This document shows positions 8,394 through 17,535 of a stretch of 64,000 nt of DNA, piece after piece. Origin of the DNA: CAVQBJ01 sp963819075 (lineage in GTDB: Bacteria; Actinomycetota; Thermoleophilia; Solirubrobacterales; Solirubrobacteraceae); NCBI GenBank assembly GCA_963819075.1, contig CAWFUP010000001.1:806001-870000 (forward strand). The letters are read 5' to 3'. Every line of letters begins with the position of its first letter. Position 1 is the stretch's first letter. The notes below the pieces were generated by a model that saw only the letters and a program-made list of their open reading frames with translations, had not been told where the DNA came from and did not search any database. The position numbers and the translations under genes were made by a program.

Positions 8394-10406
8394 ATGAGTG
8401 CGCTGCGCACACGGCTGCGCGCGGTCGCCGGTCTGACCGTGCTCGGCGCTCTGCTCGGCGGCGCCACCGTCGCGGCGGGGTCTTCTCATGCGGTCGCGGC
8501 CCCAACCGCGCGCCCGGCCCAGGTCTCGGCGCCGCCGAGCGGTCCGACCGGTCCGAGCGGCCCGAGCGGTCCGACCGGTCCGACCGGGCCGGCGGCCCCC
8601 GGCTCCTACGCGGTGACGGTGCCCTCGACCAACGCCGAGTACAGCGAGGGGCAGTCCGGGCGCTTCATCATGGACGGCCCGTGGCTGTTCCGCTTCGACA
8701 ACGGGAACGGCGTGGGCTCGGGCTTCGCGAGCGATCCCTCGATCGCCGGCTGGAGCGTCGTGAGCGTCCCCTACGCCTGGAACGTCGGCGCCAACAGCGT
8801 GGCCAGCTTCAACGGCGCCGTCGGCTGGTATCGCAAGGACTTCCGCCTGCCCTCCGCGGCCGCCGGCCTGTCCTGGATCGTGCGCTTCGAGTCGGTCAAC
8901 TACGTCGCCGACGTGTGGATCAACGGCCACCTGCTCGGCCGTCACACCGGCACGTTCCTGCCCTTCGAGTTCCTGCTCCCGGCTCGCTACCTCAACCCGA
9001 CCGGCACGAACCGGCTCGTCGTCCGCGTCGACAGCCACCACTTCCCCGACTCGATGCCGCCAAACGACGGCCAGGGCACCAACCAGCCGACCGGCGGCTG
9101 GTGGAACTACGGCGGCCTCCTGCGCGAGGTCTACCTGCGCGAGGTCGATCGTGTGGACCTCACGGCGGTCCGCGTGCTGCCGGAGTTGCGCTGCGCTTCG
9201 TGCGCGGCCCGTGTGCGGTACTCGGCCGTGGTCACCAACGACGACACGCGGCCCGAGGCCGTACAGGTGACCGCGAATTACGGCGGTCTCGCGTCGAGCC
9301 TGGGCACGCACCTGATCGCGGCGGGCAAGACGGCGACGTTCACCGGCAGCGTCATCGTCGGGAGTCCGCACCTGTGGGGACCCGGGCATCCCAGCCTGTA
9401 CCCGGTCCGCCTGACCGCGAGCGTCGGCGGCGCCACGCTGTCGCAGTACTTCCTGCAGAGCGGCATCCGCCTGCTGCAGGTGATCGCCGGCCACCTGTAT
9501 CTGAACGGCCAGCCGGTGCACCTGCGCGGGGTGGGCCTGCAGGAGGACTCGCCGCAGAACGGCCTCGCGCTGAGCGATCCCCAGCGGGCGGCGCTCATCA
9601 ACGCGGCGCGCGCCATCGGCGCGGACTTCATCCGCAGCCAGTACCCGCTCAGCCCCTACGAGGAGGAGCTCGCCGACCAGGACGGGATCCTGCTGTGGTC
9701 GGAGATTCCGGTCTTCAGCGTGCGCGAGTCCGTGCTCCGGGCGACCTCCTTCCGCGCGTTCGCCGACTCCCAGCTGCAGCAGAACATCGTCGACAACGGC
9801 AACCACCCCTCGATCGCGGTGTGGTCGATCGCGAACGAGCTCTCGTCGCGTCCCGGGCCCGGTCAGATCGCCTACATCAAGAACGCCGTCGCGCTCGCCC
9901 ACCAGCTCGATCCGACGCGGCCGGTCGGTCTCGCCCTCGCCGGGTACCCGTCGGTGGACTGCCAGGCGGCGTACGCGCCGTTGCAGGTGCTCGGCATCAA
10001 CGACTACTTCGGCTGGTACCCGGGTCCGAGCGGGCAGATCGCCGACCGCACGCTGCTGCCGGACTTCCTCGACGCCGAGGAGCACTGCTACCACCGGCAG
10101 GCGCTCATGGTCACCGAGTTCGGCGCCGAGGCCGATCGCGACGGGCCGGTGCAGGAGCGCGGCACCTACGAATTCCAGAGCGACTTCGTCCAGTACCACC
10201 TCGGGGTGTTCGCGGCCAAGACCTATCTGTCGGCTGCCTTGTACTGGGCGCTCGAGGACTTCCGCGTCTTCCCGGGCTGGACGGGCGATAACCCGATCCC
10301 CGATCCGCCGATCTTCCACAAGGGTCTGCTCGACTTCAACGGCAACCCCAAGCCGGCGTATCAGATCGTCAAGCAGGCGTTCGAGTCGACCCGCCAGGTG
10401 GGGTAG
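8394..10406 (+). CDS. Secreted glycoside hydrolase family 2 enzyme
   Basis: A 670-residue exported beta-glycosidase. An N-terminal signal peptide (residues 1-36) is followed by a short collagen-like Gly-Pro-Ser/Thr stretch (about 50-66), a GH2 sugar-binding jelly roll (about 80-250, GWYRKDFRLP), an Ig-like domain, and a TIM barrel from about 360. The general acid/base is probably Glu482 in WSIANELSS and the nucleophile Glu575 in VTEFGAEA. GH2 includes beta-galactosidases, beta-glucuronidases and beta-mannosidases; I cannot assign the sugar. The acid/base and nucleophile motifs are intact, so it should be active. Confidence 0.9.
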   Translation: MSALRTRLRAVAGLTVLGALLGGATVAAGSSHAVAAPTARPAQVSAPPSGPTGPSGPSGPTGPTGPAAPGSYAVTVPSTNAEYSEGQSGRFIMDGPWLFRFDNGNGVGSGFASDPSIAGWSVVSVPYAWNVGANSVASFNGAVGWYRKDFRLPSAAAGLSWIVRFESVNYVADVWINGHLLGRHTGTFLPFEFLLPARYLNPTGTNRLVVRVDSHHFPDSMPPNDGQGTNQPTGGWWNYGGLLREVYLREVDRVDLTAVRVLPELRCASCAARVRYSAVVTNDDTRPEAVQVTANYGGLASSLGTHLIAAGKTATFTGSVIVGSPHLWGPGHPSLYPVRLTASVGGATLSQYFLQSGIRLLQVIAGHLYLNGQPVHLRGVGLQEDSPQNGLALSDPQRAALINAARAIGADFIRSQYPLSPYEEELADQDGILLWSEIPVFSVRESVLRATSFRAFADSQLQQNIVDNGNHPSIAVWSIANELSSRPGPGQIAYIKNAVALAHQLDPTRPVGLALAGYPSVDCQAAYAPLQVLGINDYFGWYPGPSGQIADRTLLPDFLDAEEHCYHRQALMVTEFGAEADRDGPVQERGTYEFQSDFVQYHLGVFAAKTYLSAALYWALEDFRVFPGWTGDNPIPDPPIFHKGLLDFNGNPKPAYQIVKQAFESTRQVG

Positions 10407-10417
10407 GGGGCCCAGCG

Positions 10418-11293
10418 GTGGCCCGGCTGCGACGCCGCGCGGTGGCGGACCGCTTCGGCGGCCAGCGGATCCTCATCACCGGCGCCGGTAGCGGAATCGG
10501 TCGCGCGACCGCGCTGGCGGCCGGGCGGGCCGGCGCCCAGCTGTTCCTGACCGACCGCGACGAGGCGGCGCTGGGCGCCCTCGCGACCGAGATCGCCGCG
10601 GCCGGCGGGACGGTGCGCTACCGGCGAGCGCTCGACATCGCCGATCACGAGGCGGTGCGCTCGATGGCCGAGGAGATCCACGGGCAGCACGGAGCGCTCG
10701 ACATGCTCATGAACATCGCGGGGATCGCGACGTGGGGGACCGTGGAGCACCTCGAGCACCGCCACTGGCGGCGCATCGTCGAGGTCAACCTGATGGGTCC
10801 GATCCACGTCATGGAGTACTTCCTGCCGGCGATGATCGACGCCGGCCGCGGCGGTCACCTCGTCAACGTCTCGTCGGCCGCCGGGCTGTTCGGGCTGCCC
10901 TGGCACGCCGCCTACAGCGCGACCAAGTTCGGGCTGCGCGGCATCTCGGAGGTGTTGCGCTTCGATCTGCGCCGGCACCGGATCGGGGTCACGCTCGTAT
11001 GCCCCGGCGGCGTCGACACGCCGCTCGTCGGCACCGTCGACATCGTCGGCGTCGACCGCGAGGATCCGCGCGTGCGGCGGCTCGTCGCCGGCTTCCAGCG
11101 CCACGCGGTCACTCCCGAGCACGCGGCGCAGGCGATCCTCGAGGGCGTCGCACGCAACCGCTACATGGTGTTCACGTCGAACGACATCCGCCTCGCGTTC
11201 TGGGTCCAGCGCAAGTGGGCGCTGCCCTACGAGCTCGCCATGCGCGGGCTCGGCGCGATGGCGGCACGCGTGGCCGGCGACAGCAAGGGGTAG
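10418..11293 (+). CDS. Short-chain dehydrogenase/reductase
   Basis: A 291-residue classical SDR. The Rossmann cofactor loop is TGAGSGIG near residue 20, the structural NIAG motif is present, and the catalytic Ser lies in NVSSAAG with Tyr166 and Lys170 in YSATK. The C-terminal part is longer than a minimal SDR and fairly hydrophobic (IRLAFWVQRKWALPYELAM), as in membrane-associated SDRs acting on lipids. The substrate is unknown. It starts 11 bases after the GH2 gene, so the two may be cotranscribed. Confidence 0.9.
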   Translation: MARLRRRAVADRFGGQRILITGAGSGIGRATALAAGRAGAQLFLTDRDEAALGALATEIAAAGGTVRYRRALDIADHEAVRSMAEEIHGQHGALDMLMNIAGIATWGTVEHLEHRHWRRIVEVNLMGPIHVMEYFLPAMIDAGRGGHLVNVSSAAGLFGLPWHAAYSATKFGLRGISEVLRFDLRRHRIGVTLVCPGGVDTPLVGTVDIVGVDREDPRVRRLVAGFQRHAVTPEHAAQAILEGVARNRYMVFTSNDIRLAFWVQRKWALPYELAMRGLGAMAARVAGDSKG

Positions 11294-11352
11294 ACGCGCG
11301 ACCCGCCAGCGGCGAGACTGGCGCTGATCTGTTCCAAACAAGGGGAGTGACC

Positions 11353-11940
11353 ATGGCCGTAGCCTTCATCCTCGACTTCGAGGGTGCCACGCAGGCTCAG
11401 TACGACGCCGTCGTCGAAGACATGCAGCTCGGCGGACGCCCCGCACCGGGCGGCCTCTACCACGGTGCTGGCGCCAGCGCGACCGGTTGGCGAGTGATCG
11501 ACGTGTGGGAGTCCGATGCACCGTTCGAGGAGTTCGCGCGCACGAAGATCGGTCCGATCACCCAGGCCCACGGGATGCCGCAGCCGACGATCGAGCGCAT
11601 CGAGGTCGCCCAGATGCGGCGCGGCAGCGACCCCGACGCCGAGGCGCACTTCGCGCAGGTCGTGCGCGTGGAGGGGGTGAGCGCCGACGAGTTCCGAGCG
11701 CTCGACTCCGCCGTCCTGGCCGACGGCAAGCTGCCCGACGGCGCGATCTTCCACGTCAACGGACCGATGGACGGCGGCTGGTGCGTGGTCGACTACTGGG
11801 CCTCGCGCGAGCAGCGCGACCGGTTCATCGAGACGCGGGTCGGGCCGTCCGCCGCGGCGGCCGGACAGGCCCCACCGACGATCGAGGACCTCGAGCTCCA
11901 CGCCACGATGACCGCGCCGCAGCAGACCGTCAGCGCGTAG
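11353..11940 (+). CDS. Tandem ferredoxin-fold (dimeric alpha-beta barrel-like) protein
   Basis: A 195-residue protein with two similar halves, each with an ABM-like ferredoxin fold. The halves can be aligned by GGLYHGAGASATGWRVIDVW and the equivalent GAIFHVNGPMDGGWCVVDYW, followed by FEEFARTKIGP and RDRFIETRVGP, then PQPTIE and APPTIE. This internal duplication would let a monomer form the barrel that ABM proteins usually form as dimers. No catalytic residues are identified. A good Shine-Dalgarno (AGGGGAG) precedes the ATG. Confidence 0.75.
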   Translation: MAVAFILDFEGATQAQYDAVVEDMQLGGRPAPGGLYHGAGASATGWRVIDVWESDAPFEEFARTKIGPITQAHGMPQPTIERIEVAQMRRGSDPDAEAHFAQVVRVEGVSADEFRALDSAVLADGKLPDGAIFHVNGPMDGGWCVVDYWASREQRDRFIETRVGPSAAAAGQAPPTIEDLELHATMTAPQQTVSA

Positions 11941-11958
11941 GGCCCCGGTCGAGCGCCT

Positions 11959-11990
11959 GCGCCGGCGCGAGCTCGAGCTCGCGCCGGCGC
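11959..11990. repeat. Perfect 32-base palindrome
   Basis: GCGCCGGCGCGAGCTC is followed at once by its exact reverse complement. It lies 19 bases after the preceding stop codon and may act as a terminator or cruciform; there is no T-tract. Confidence 0.8.
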
Positions 11991-11991
11991 G

Positions 11992-12024
11992 GCGACGGCC
12001 CGTCCCGCGGCCACGGGCCGTCGC
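11992..12024. terminator. Perfect 12-bp hairpin before rplY
   Basis: GCGACGGCCCGT (11992-12003) pairs with ACGGGCCGTCGC (12013-12024) over a nine-base loop. It directly follows the 32-base palindrome and ends 12 bases before the rplY -10 hexamer. It probably insulates rplY from upstream transcription; that role is inferred. Confidence 0.6.
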
Positions 12025-12051
12025 GCGGCGGTTGCTAAAGTCACCCGGCCC

Positions 12052-12711
12052 ATGGCGAGCACCACCACCAAGCTCGACGTCTCCAGCCGCACCCCCGAGG
12101 GGTCGCGCTCGGCGCGCCGTCTGCGCCGCAGCGGACGCGTCCCCGGCATCATCTACGGCGGGAGCGGCGAGTCGGTCAGCTTCGACGTCGACGAGCGCGA
12201 GCTGCGCCACGCGCTGGCCGCCTCGGGCGCGGTCATCGACGTCTCGATCGACGGTGGACGCGCCACCCCGGCCGTGCTCAAGGACACGCAGCGCCACCCG
12301 GTGCGCTCGGACATCCAGCACGTCGATCTGCTGCGCGTGCGCCTCGATCAGGCGATCCAGTCCGTGGTTCCGCTCGAGCTGCTCGGAACCGAGGACGCGC
12401 CCGGCGTGCGCCTCGGCGGGATCCTCGAGCACATCGTCCGCGAGGTCACGATCGAGGCGCTGCCGAATAACATTCCCGAGGCCCTGTCCTACGACGTGTC
12501 AGCCCTGGAGATCGGCGACACCGTCACGCTGTCCGCGGTCGTCCCGCCCGAGGGCGTCACGATCATCGACGATCCCGAAGAGACGATCGCCATCGTCAGC
12601 GCTCCGCGTCTGCAGTCCGAGGCCGACGAGATCGAGGCCGAGACCGAGCGCGTCGGCGAGGAAGCGGCCGAGACCGGCGAGGCCGGCGGCGAGGGCGAGT
12701 CCGAGGAGTAA
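12052..12711 (+). CDS. rplY: 50S ribosomal protein L25/general stress protein Ctc
   Basis: A 219-residue long-form L25. It has the N-terminal 5S rRNA-binding domain (EGSRSARRLRRSGRVPGIIYGG, split here over residues 15-36), the TL5/CTC C-terminal beta domain (VPLELLGTEDAPGVRLGG) and a Glu-rich acidic tail. It binds 5S rRNA in the large subunit. The ATG lies ten bases after TAAAGT (12036-12041) with no Shine-Dalgarno sequence, so the message is probably leaderless. It is followed by pth, a common arrangement. Confidence 0.95.
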   Translation: MASTTTKLDVSSRTPEGSRSARRLRRSGRVPGIIYGGSGESVSFDVDERELRHALAASGAVIDVSIDGGRATPAVLKDTQRHPVRSDIQHVDLLRVRLDQAIQSVVPLELLGTEDAPGVRLGGILEHIVREVTIEALPNNIPEALSYDVSALEIGDTVTLSAVVPPEGVTIIDDPEETIAIVSAPRLQSEADEIEAETERVGEEAAETGEAGGEGESEE

Positions 12712-12729
12712 TCGCCGACCGCCGGCCCA

Positions 12730-12785
12730 GCCGTGCGGTCGAGGAGCACACCACGCGCGCAGCGAGCCGCGCGGTCGAGGAGCAC
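12730..12785 (+). repeat. Short direct repeat between rplY and pth
   Basis: GCCGYGCGGTCGAGGAGCAC occurs at 12730-12749 and again at 12766-12785. The second copy supplies the GAGGAG that acts as ribosome-binding site of pth; the first would be an upstream decoy. Confidence 0.7.
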
Positions 12786-12790
12786 GCGTC

Positions 12791-13378
12791 ATGCGCCTGC
12801 GGGGGCCGAGCACACCGATCGACTGGCTCATCGTGGGCCTCGGTAATCCCGGGCGCGAATACGAGCGCACGCGTCACAACGTCGGCTTCATGGTCGTCGA
12901 CGAGCTCGCACGGCGCTGGGATCTCGGGCGCCCGCGCGACCGCTATCGCGGTCGGCTGCTCGAGGGCCGCGCCGGCGTCGGCGGTCCGCGGGTTGCGCTG
13001 CTCACGCCCCAGACCTACATGAACGAGGCGGGCCGCTCGGTCGGTCCGGCTCGGGGCGCGTACAAGGTCCCGCTGGAGCGGGTGCTCGTCGTACACGACG
13101 AGATCGACCTGCCGTTCGGCGAGGTGCGCACCCGGATCGGCGGCGGCCTGGCCGGTCACAACGGGCTGAAGTCGCTTAAGCGCGAGCTCGGCAGCGCGGA
13201 CTTCGCGCGCGTACGCGTCGGCGTCGGCCGGCCCGATTCGACGGACCCCGAGATCGTCGCCGGGTACGTGCTCGGGCGCTTCAGCGAGCCGGCGACGGCT
13301 GTCGCCGAGCTCGTCGCCAGCGGCCGCGACGCGGTCGAGCGGATCGTCCTCACAGACGAGACCTCGCCGGCGCGCTGA
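12791..13378 (+). CDS. pth: Peptidyl-tRNA hydrolase
   Basis: A 195-residue enzyme that releases peptides from peptidyl-tRNA dropped by the ribosome. The family motifs are complete: VGLGNPGREYERTRHNVGF with catalytic His29, PQTYMNEAG, VVHDEIDLPFG and GGLAGHNGLKS. The ATG at 12791 follows GAGGAG. It lies 79 bases after rplY and is probably in the same transcription unit. Confidence 0.96.
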   Translation: MRLRGPSTPIDWLIVGLGNPGREYERTRHNVGFMVVDELARRWDLGRPRDRYRGRLLEGRAGVGGPRVALLTPQTYMNEAGRSVGPARGAYKVPLERVLVVHDEIDLPFGEVRTRIGGGLAGHNGLKSLKRELGSADFARVRVGVGRPDSTDPEIVAGYVLGRFSEPATAVAELVASGRDAVERIVLTDETSPAR

Positions 13379-13523
13379 TCTGTGAAATGCTCAGCCCGGG
13401 GCGGTCGCCCGGGGCCGCGCGAAGGCACGCGCGCGACCCGTCGGCGCGCCTTGACCACCGCCGGCGGCGACTTTAGAGTCCCGCCCCGGTTCTTTAGCGC
13501 AACCACGGTCCTCTTTATCTAAC

Positions 13524-16070
13524 GTGCCCACCCGAAGCTCACGGAGTCGTGCGCTGAGCGCAGACGGTGCGGTCGCGCTGGAGCTTGTCGATTCCGCCGA
13601 CGGGGCCGCAGCCGCCGTCCCGCGGGGCGGGAATCTTCCCCAGGCGCTCACCCGCCTCGTCGGGCGCAACGCCATGCTCGACGAGCTGGCGGCGCGGCTC
13701 GATCAGACGCGTCTGCTCAGCCTCTGCGGGCCGGGCGGATCGGGCAAGAGCCGTCTCGGGCTCGCCCTCGCCGAGCGCCGGCGCGGCGCCACGCCCGGCG
13801 GAGCGTGGTGGGTCGAGCTCACCGCCGTGTCCGATGCGGCGCTCGTGGCGCAGGTCGTGGCCGCCGCGCTGCGCCCCGGCGACGTGGCCGCCGGACCGAG
13901 CATCGACGTCGTGGCCCGCAGCCTCGCCGGCGCGGAGACGCTGCTCGTGCTCGACAACTGCGAGCACGTCATCGACGGGTGCGGTGAGCTCGTCGCCCGC
14001 GTGCTCGCCGCCTGCCCCGCCCTGCGCATCATCACGACCTCGCGCCAGCCGCTCGCCATGCCCGGCGAGCAGGTCGCCCGCGTGGAAGGCCTCGGGATGC
14101 CGCCCCGGCTGCGTCTCGGCACCCGTGCCGACCTGGCGGTGGCCGGCGAGGCGCCCGCCGTGCAGCTGTTCGCCGAGCGGGCCTCCGCCGTGTCGCCGGC
14201 GTTCGCGCTCAGCGCTGCGAACGTGGACGCGATCGTGCGCATCTGCTGGCAGCTCGACGGGCTGCCGCTCGCGCTCGAGCTCGCCGCCGCGCGCACGGCG
14301 GTGCTGCACCCCTCAGACATCTCCGACCGCCTCGATCGCAGCAGCTCGCTGCTGCGCCAGAGCAACACCGGAGTGCCCGAGCACCAGCGCACGCTGGCCG
14401 CGACGCTCGACTGGAGCCACCGCACGCTGACCGAGGCCGAGCAGACGCTCTTCCGCCGTCTGGCCACCTTCGCCGGCACGTTCTCGTTCGCCGCCGTCGA
14501 GGCCGTGTGCGACGAGGCGCCGCTCGAGCGCGACGAGATCCTCGACCTGCTCTCCGATCTCGCCGCACAATCGCTCGTGCAGGTCGTCGGCGGCGAGGCC
14601 GGGGCGCGCTACCGGCTGCTCGAGCTCGTCCGCCAGTACGGCGCCGAGCACCTGCAGGAGAGCGGCGAGGCCGAGGTGTTCCGCGATCGCCATCACGACT
14701 TCTTCCTGCGCCTCGCGATGGATGCCCAGAGCGGGATCGAGAGCGAGCAGGCCGAGTCGCTGGCGGCGCTCGAGCTCGAGCACGACAACCTGCACGCCGC
14801 GCTGGCCTGGCGACTGCCGCGCGATCCCGAGGCCGGCGGGCGGCTGATCGGGCTGTTGTGGCCGTTCTGGTACCTGCGCGGCTACTACCAGGAGGCGCGT
14901 CTGTGGCTCGAGCAGGGCCTCACGGCGGCCGAGGCGATGTCACCGGCGGTGCGCGTCGAGGTCCTCACCGGCGCCGGCGTGCTCGCGTTCCTCCAGTGCG
15001 AGTACGACGTCGCCGCCGAGCGTCTCGACGCGGCCCTGGCGCTGCGCAACGATCTCGACGACCGGCGCGGGATCGCGCTCGTCACCCAGCGGCTCGGCTC
15101 GATCGCTCGCGAGCAGGGACGCTACGACGATGCCCGCGAACTGCACGCCCGGAGCCTGCGAATCTTCGAGGCGCTCGACGACGCCGCCGGGGCGGCCGCG
15201 GCGCTCGACTACCTCGGCTTCGCCGCCTGGTTGTCCGGAGCGTACGAGGACGCGCTCGAGCTCTGCGTCGGCGCGGTGGCCGCGGCCCGCACGGTCGGCG
15301 AGGATCGCCAGATCGCGAGCGCGCTCGTCAATCTCGGGGCGACGCAGCTCGCGCGCGGCGAGCACGGCGAGGCCCGCGACGCGCTCGACAGCGCCCTGTC
15401 GATCTCGCGCGAGCTCGGCTACCAGGAAGGCATCGCGTGGGCGCTGCACGAGCTCGGGATCCTGGCCCGGCGCCGTCGCGAGGCGCCGCTCGCGGCGCGG
15501 CTGCTCGCCGAGAGCCTGCAGCTGCACCGCCACCTCGGCGATCGCTGGCGCGCGTCGAGCGTGCTCGAGGAGATCGCCGGCGGTCTCGGCGCGCGCATCG
15601 ACGCGACGGAGGCCGCCGAGCTGCTGGCGGGCGCCGCCGCCCTGCGCGAAGCGCTCGGCACGCCGCTGCCGCCCGCCGAGCGCGAGGACCACGACGCCGC
15701 GCTGCGCCAGGTCGGCAGCCGCCTGTCCGACGAGGCGATGGCCGAGGCTCGCCGCCGCGGCGCCAAGCTCGACCTCGACACCGCGGTCGAGCGCGCGATC
15801 GCCCTCACCGAGCGCCTGCAGGGCGACCAGCACGAGCTGCTGCTGGAGGCGGCCAGCGAGCTGCTCACCGAGCGCGAGCGCCGGGTGCTCGCGCTCATCG
15901 GCGAAGGGATGACCAACCGCGAGATCGGATCCGAGCTGTTCATCAGCCCGAGCACCGCCGGCGTCCACGTCTCCAACATCCTGCAGAAGCTCGGCGTGCG
16001 CAACCGCGCCCAGGCCGCCGCGCTCGCCCAGAGCCTCGCTTCCGACGAGGCGTCCGCCCCGCCCGCGTGA
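13524..16070 (+). CDS. LuxR-family regulator with N-terminal ATPase and TPR-like repeats
   Basis: An 848-residue transcriptional regulator. An NB-ARC/STAND-type ATPase occupies about residues 40-320, with Walker A GPGGSGKS (69-76) and Walker B LLVLDNCEH. A TPR-like helical region follows at about 400-720. The C-terminal 68 residues are a LuxR HTH (LTERERRVLALIGEGMTNREIG). This layout matches the large ATP-dependent LuxR regulators of actinobacteria, in which ligand and ATP binding control oligomerisation. The GTG start has no Shine-Dalgarno sequence; Met51 is an alternative but would lie close to Walker A. Neighbours are an ECF sigma factor and a TetR, a cluster of regulators with no obvious target operon. 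Confidence 0.88.
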   Translation: MPTRSSRSRALSADGAVALELVDSADGAAAAVPRGGNLPQALTRLVGRNAMLDELAARLDQTRLLSLCGPGGSGKSRLGLALAERRRGATPGGAWWVELTAVSDAALVAQVVAAALRPGDVAAGPSIDVVARSLAGAETLLVLDNCEHVIDGCGELVARVLAACPALRIITTSRQPLAMPGEQVARVEGLGMPPRLRLGTRADLAVAGEAPAVQLFAERASAVSPAFALSAANVDAIVRICWQLDGLPLALELAAARTAVLHPSDISDRLDRSSSLLRQSNTGVPEHQRTLAATLDWSHRTLTEAEQTLFRRLATFAGTFSFAAVEAVCDEAPLERDEILDLLSDLAAQSLVQVVGGEAGARYRLLELVRQYGAEHLQESGEAEVFRDRHHDFFLRLAMDAQSGIESEQAESLAALELEHDNLHAALAWRLPRDPEAGGRLIGLLWPFWYLRGYYQEARLWLEQGLTAAEAMSPAVRVEVLTGAGVLAFLQCEYDVAAERLDAALALRNDLDDRRGIALVTQRLGSIAREQGRYDDARELHARSLRIFEALDDAAGAAAALDYLGFAAWLSGAYEDALELCVGAVAAARTVGEDRQIASALVNLGATQLARGEHGEARDALDSALSISRELGYQEGIAWALHELGILARRRREAPLAARLLAESLQLHRHLGDRWRASSVLEEIAGGLGARIDATEAAELLAGAAALREALGTPLPPAEREDHDAALRQVGSRLSDEAMAEARRRGAKLDLDTAVERAIALTERLQGDQHELLLEAASELLTERERRVLALIGEGMTNREIGSELFISPSTAGVHVSNILQKLGVRNRAQAAALAQSLASDEASAPPA

Positions 16071-16073
16071 TCC

Positions 16074-16655
16074 TCAGCCCGCAAGCTGCAGCTGTGCGGC
16101 GATCTGGCCGCGGCCCCGGTGCAGGCGGCTCATGATCGTGCCCTCCTTCGTACCGAGGGCGCGGGCCGCGTCCCGGTAGGAGAGTCCGACGACGTCGACG
16201 GCGACGACGGCCTCGCGCAGCGGCTCGCTCAGGAGGCGCAGCGCGTCGTAGATCGCCGACGTGTTGATCCACTCGGTTGTCGTGTCCCCGCCCGGATCGG
16301 CGATCGCGTTGGTCTCCTCGGCGTCCATCGACACGACCTCCACGCGGCGGCCGCGGGCGCGGCTGATCCACGTGTTGCGCAGCACCTGCAGCAGGTAGCC
16401 GAGGTCGTTCTCGTGGCGCAGGAACCGCGGCCGGCGCAGGATCCGCTCGAAGGTGTCCTGCACGAGATCCTCGGCCTCCTCGCGCGAGCCGCAGAGGCCG
16501 TAGGCCGCGCGGTACAGCCGCGTGACGTGGTCGCCGAGGCGCTCGGGGTCGAGGCGATGGGCGGGCCGGGGGTCAGGCGCGCCGGCGCCGCGATCGGGCT
16601 CGAGAGCTCCGTTCGTCTGCACTTCGGGTGCGCGCTCTGGCGTTCGTACCGACAC
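16074..16655 (-). CDS. ECF-type RNA polymerase sigma factor
   Basis: A 193-residue sigma-70 family protein with region 2 (HVTRLYRAAYGLCGSREEAE, DLVQDTFERIL) and region 4 (PLREAVVAVDVVGLSYRDAA, GTKEGTIMSRLHRGR). The GTG at 16655 is chosen because GGGGAGGTG lies just upstream. The N terminus (first 35 residues) is low-complexity. It is convergent with the LuxR regulator, and no anti-sigma gene adjoins it. A close paralogue is at 39938-40555. Confidence 0.9.
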   Translation of the reverse strand: MSVRTPERAPEVQTNGALEPDRGAGAPDPRPAHRLDPERLGDHVTRLYRAAYGLCGSREEAEDLVQDTFERILRRPRFLRHENDLGYLLQVLRNTWISRARGRRVEVVSMDAEETNAIADPGGDTTTEWINTSAIYDALRLLSEPLREAVVAVDVVGLSYRDAARALGTKEGTIMSRLHRGRGQIAAQLQLAG

Positions 16656-16745
16656 CTGACACCTCCCCAGTTCCCGTCCGTTGCTCCTCGGTCGATGGCG
16701 AGGAGTCTGTCGGTAAAGGGCCAGACCGCGCAATGGGCAGTCGTG

Positions 16746-16765
16746 CAGACCTACTTGCGGGTCTG
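16746..16765. terminator. Hairpin between TetR and sigma genes
   Basis: CAGACC (16746-16751) pairs with GGTCTG (16760-16765) over an eight-base loop, just past the TetR stop on the minus strand. It may reduce read-through into the sigma gene. The evidence is the pairing alone. Confidence 0.35.
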
Positions 16766-16787
16766 TTTAGGCGCGCCGACCGACTGT

Positions 16788-17483
16788 TTAGCGGCCGGTC
16801 GCCTGGGCGAGTGCCTCGGCGAACTCCGCGGCGGCGACGCCCTTCAGGGCGCGCTCGGTCATGAACGGCTCGATCTGGGAGAGAACCATCTCGATCCCCA
16901 TGCGCACGATCTCATTCTGCTCCTCGGCCGGCCGCTCGGTGATCAGCGCGAACTCGATCGCGCTCTGGCAGACCTCGACGACGAGGTCGGCGCCGTAGTG
17001 CGGCATGTTGTCGCGCAGGAACCCGGCGGCGCGGAACGCGCCCTCGAGCCAGTGCCCGAGCTCGGCGTTGCGCTTGCGCGCGCGGCTGAGCACGATCGAA
17101 TCGGTCCCCGAGCTGAGCCAGACCTGCACGAGGTCGGGGTGGCGCTGGTAGAAGTGCAGGTGGGCGAGCACGGCGGCCTCGACGACGGTGCGCGGCGAGA
17201 CGAGCTCGAGCTTCAGCACCGTCTCGAGCACGCTGGCGTCGATCAGGCTGGTGGCCTGCTCGAGGTACGCGTCGATGATCGCGTCCCGGTTGGGGAAGTA
17301 CTGGTAGACGGCGGCGACGGAGATGTTCGCGCGCTCGGCCAGCGCGCGCGTCGTCACCGCGTCGACGCCGCCCTCTCCGAGCAGCTCCCCCGTCGCGTTG
17401 AGAATGTCCTGTACCCGTTCGCGGCTGCGCTGCTGCACGGGGGTGCGGCGGCGCTGCCTGGGCCCACGCTCCGTGTCGGCCAT
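16788..17483 (-). CDS. TetR-family transcriptional regulator
   Basis: A 231-residue repressor-type protein. The N-terminal HTH is typical (ILNATGELLGEGGVDAVTTR, ALAERANISVAAVYQYFPN), with a basic leader and a helical ligand domain. The ATG at 17483 lies six bases after TAACGT (minus strand, 17495-17490), so the message is probably leaderless. It is divergent from the S15-type hydrolase at 17681, whose expression it may control together with its own. Confidence 0.9.
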   Translation of the reverse strand: MADTERGPRQRRRTPVQQRSRERVQDILNATGELLGEGGVDAVTTRALAERANISVAAVYQYFPNRDAIIDAYLEQATSLIDASVLETVLKLELVSPRTVVEAAVLAHLHFYQRHPDLVQVWLSSGTDSIVLSRARKRNAELGHWLEGAFRAAGFLRDNMPHYGADLVVEVCQSAIEFALITERPAEEQNEIVRMGIEMVLSQIEPFMTERALKGVAAAEFAEALAQATGR

Positions 17484-17508
17484 CAATCCACGTTAGTGCA
17501 CGGCGGTG

Positions 17509-17535
17509 TTTTCCGTTGCTCGGCGCGGCGGAAAA
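17509..17535. promoter_or_regulatory. Candidate TetR operator
   Basis: TTTTCCG (17509-17515) and CGGAAAA (17529-17535) form an inverted repeat upstream of the TetR -10 hexamer in the divergent intergenic region. The position suits an autoregulatory operator; binding is inferred. Confidence 0.4.

Noticed and set aside
7773..10319. Minus-strand open frame of about 850 codons opposite the GH2 gene
   Set aside because: Same reasoning: no domains, and the GH2 catalytic motifs on the plus strand are intact.
13511..13524. CTTTATCT shared by the upstream regions of the LuxR regulator (13524) and the foldase (41588) as a common regulatory box
   Set aside because: Only eight bases are shared, at different distances from the starts; this could easily be chance.
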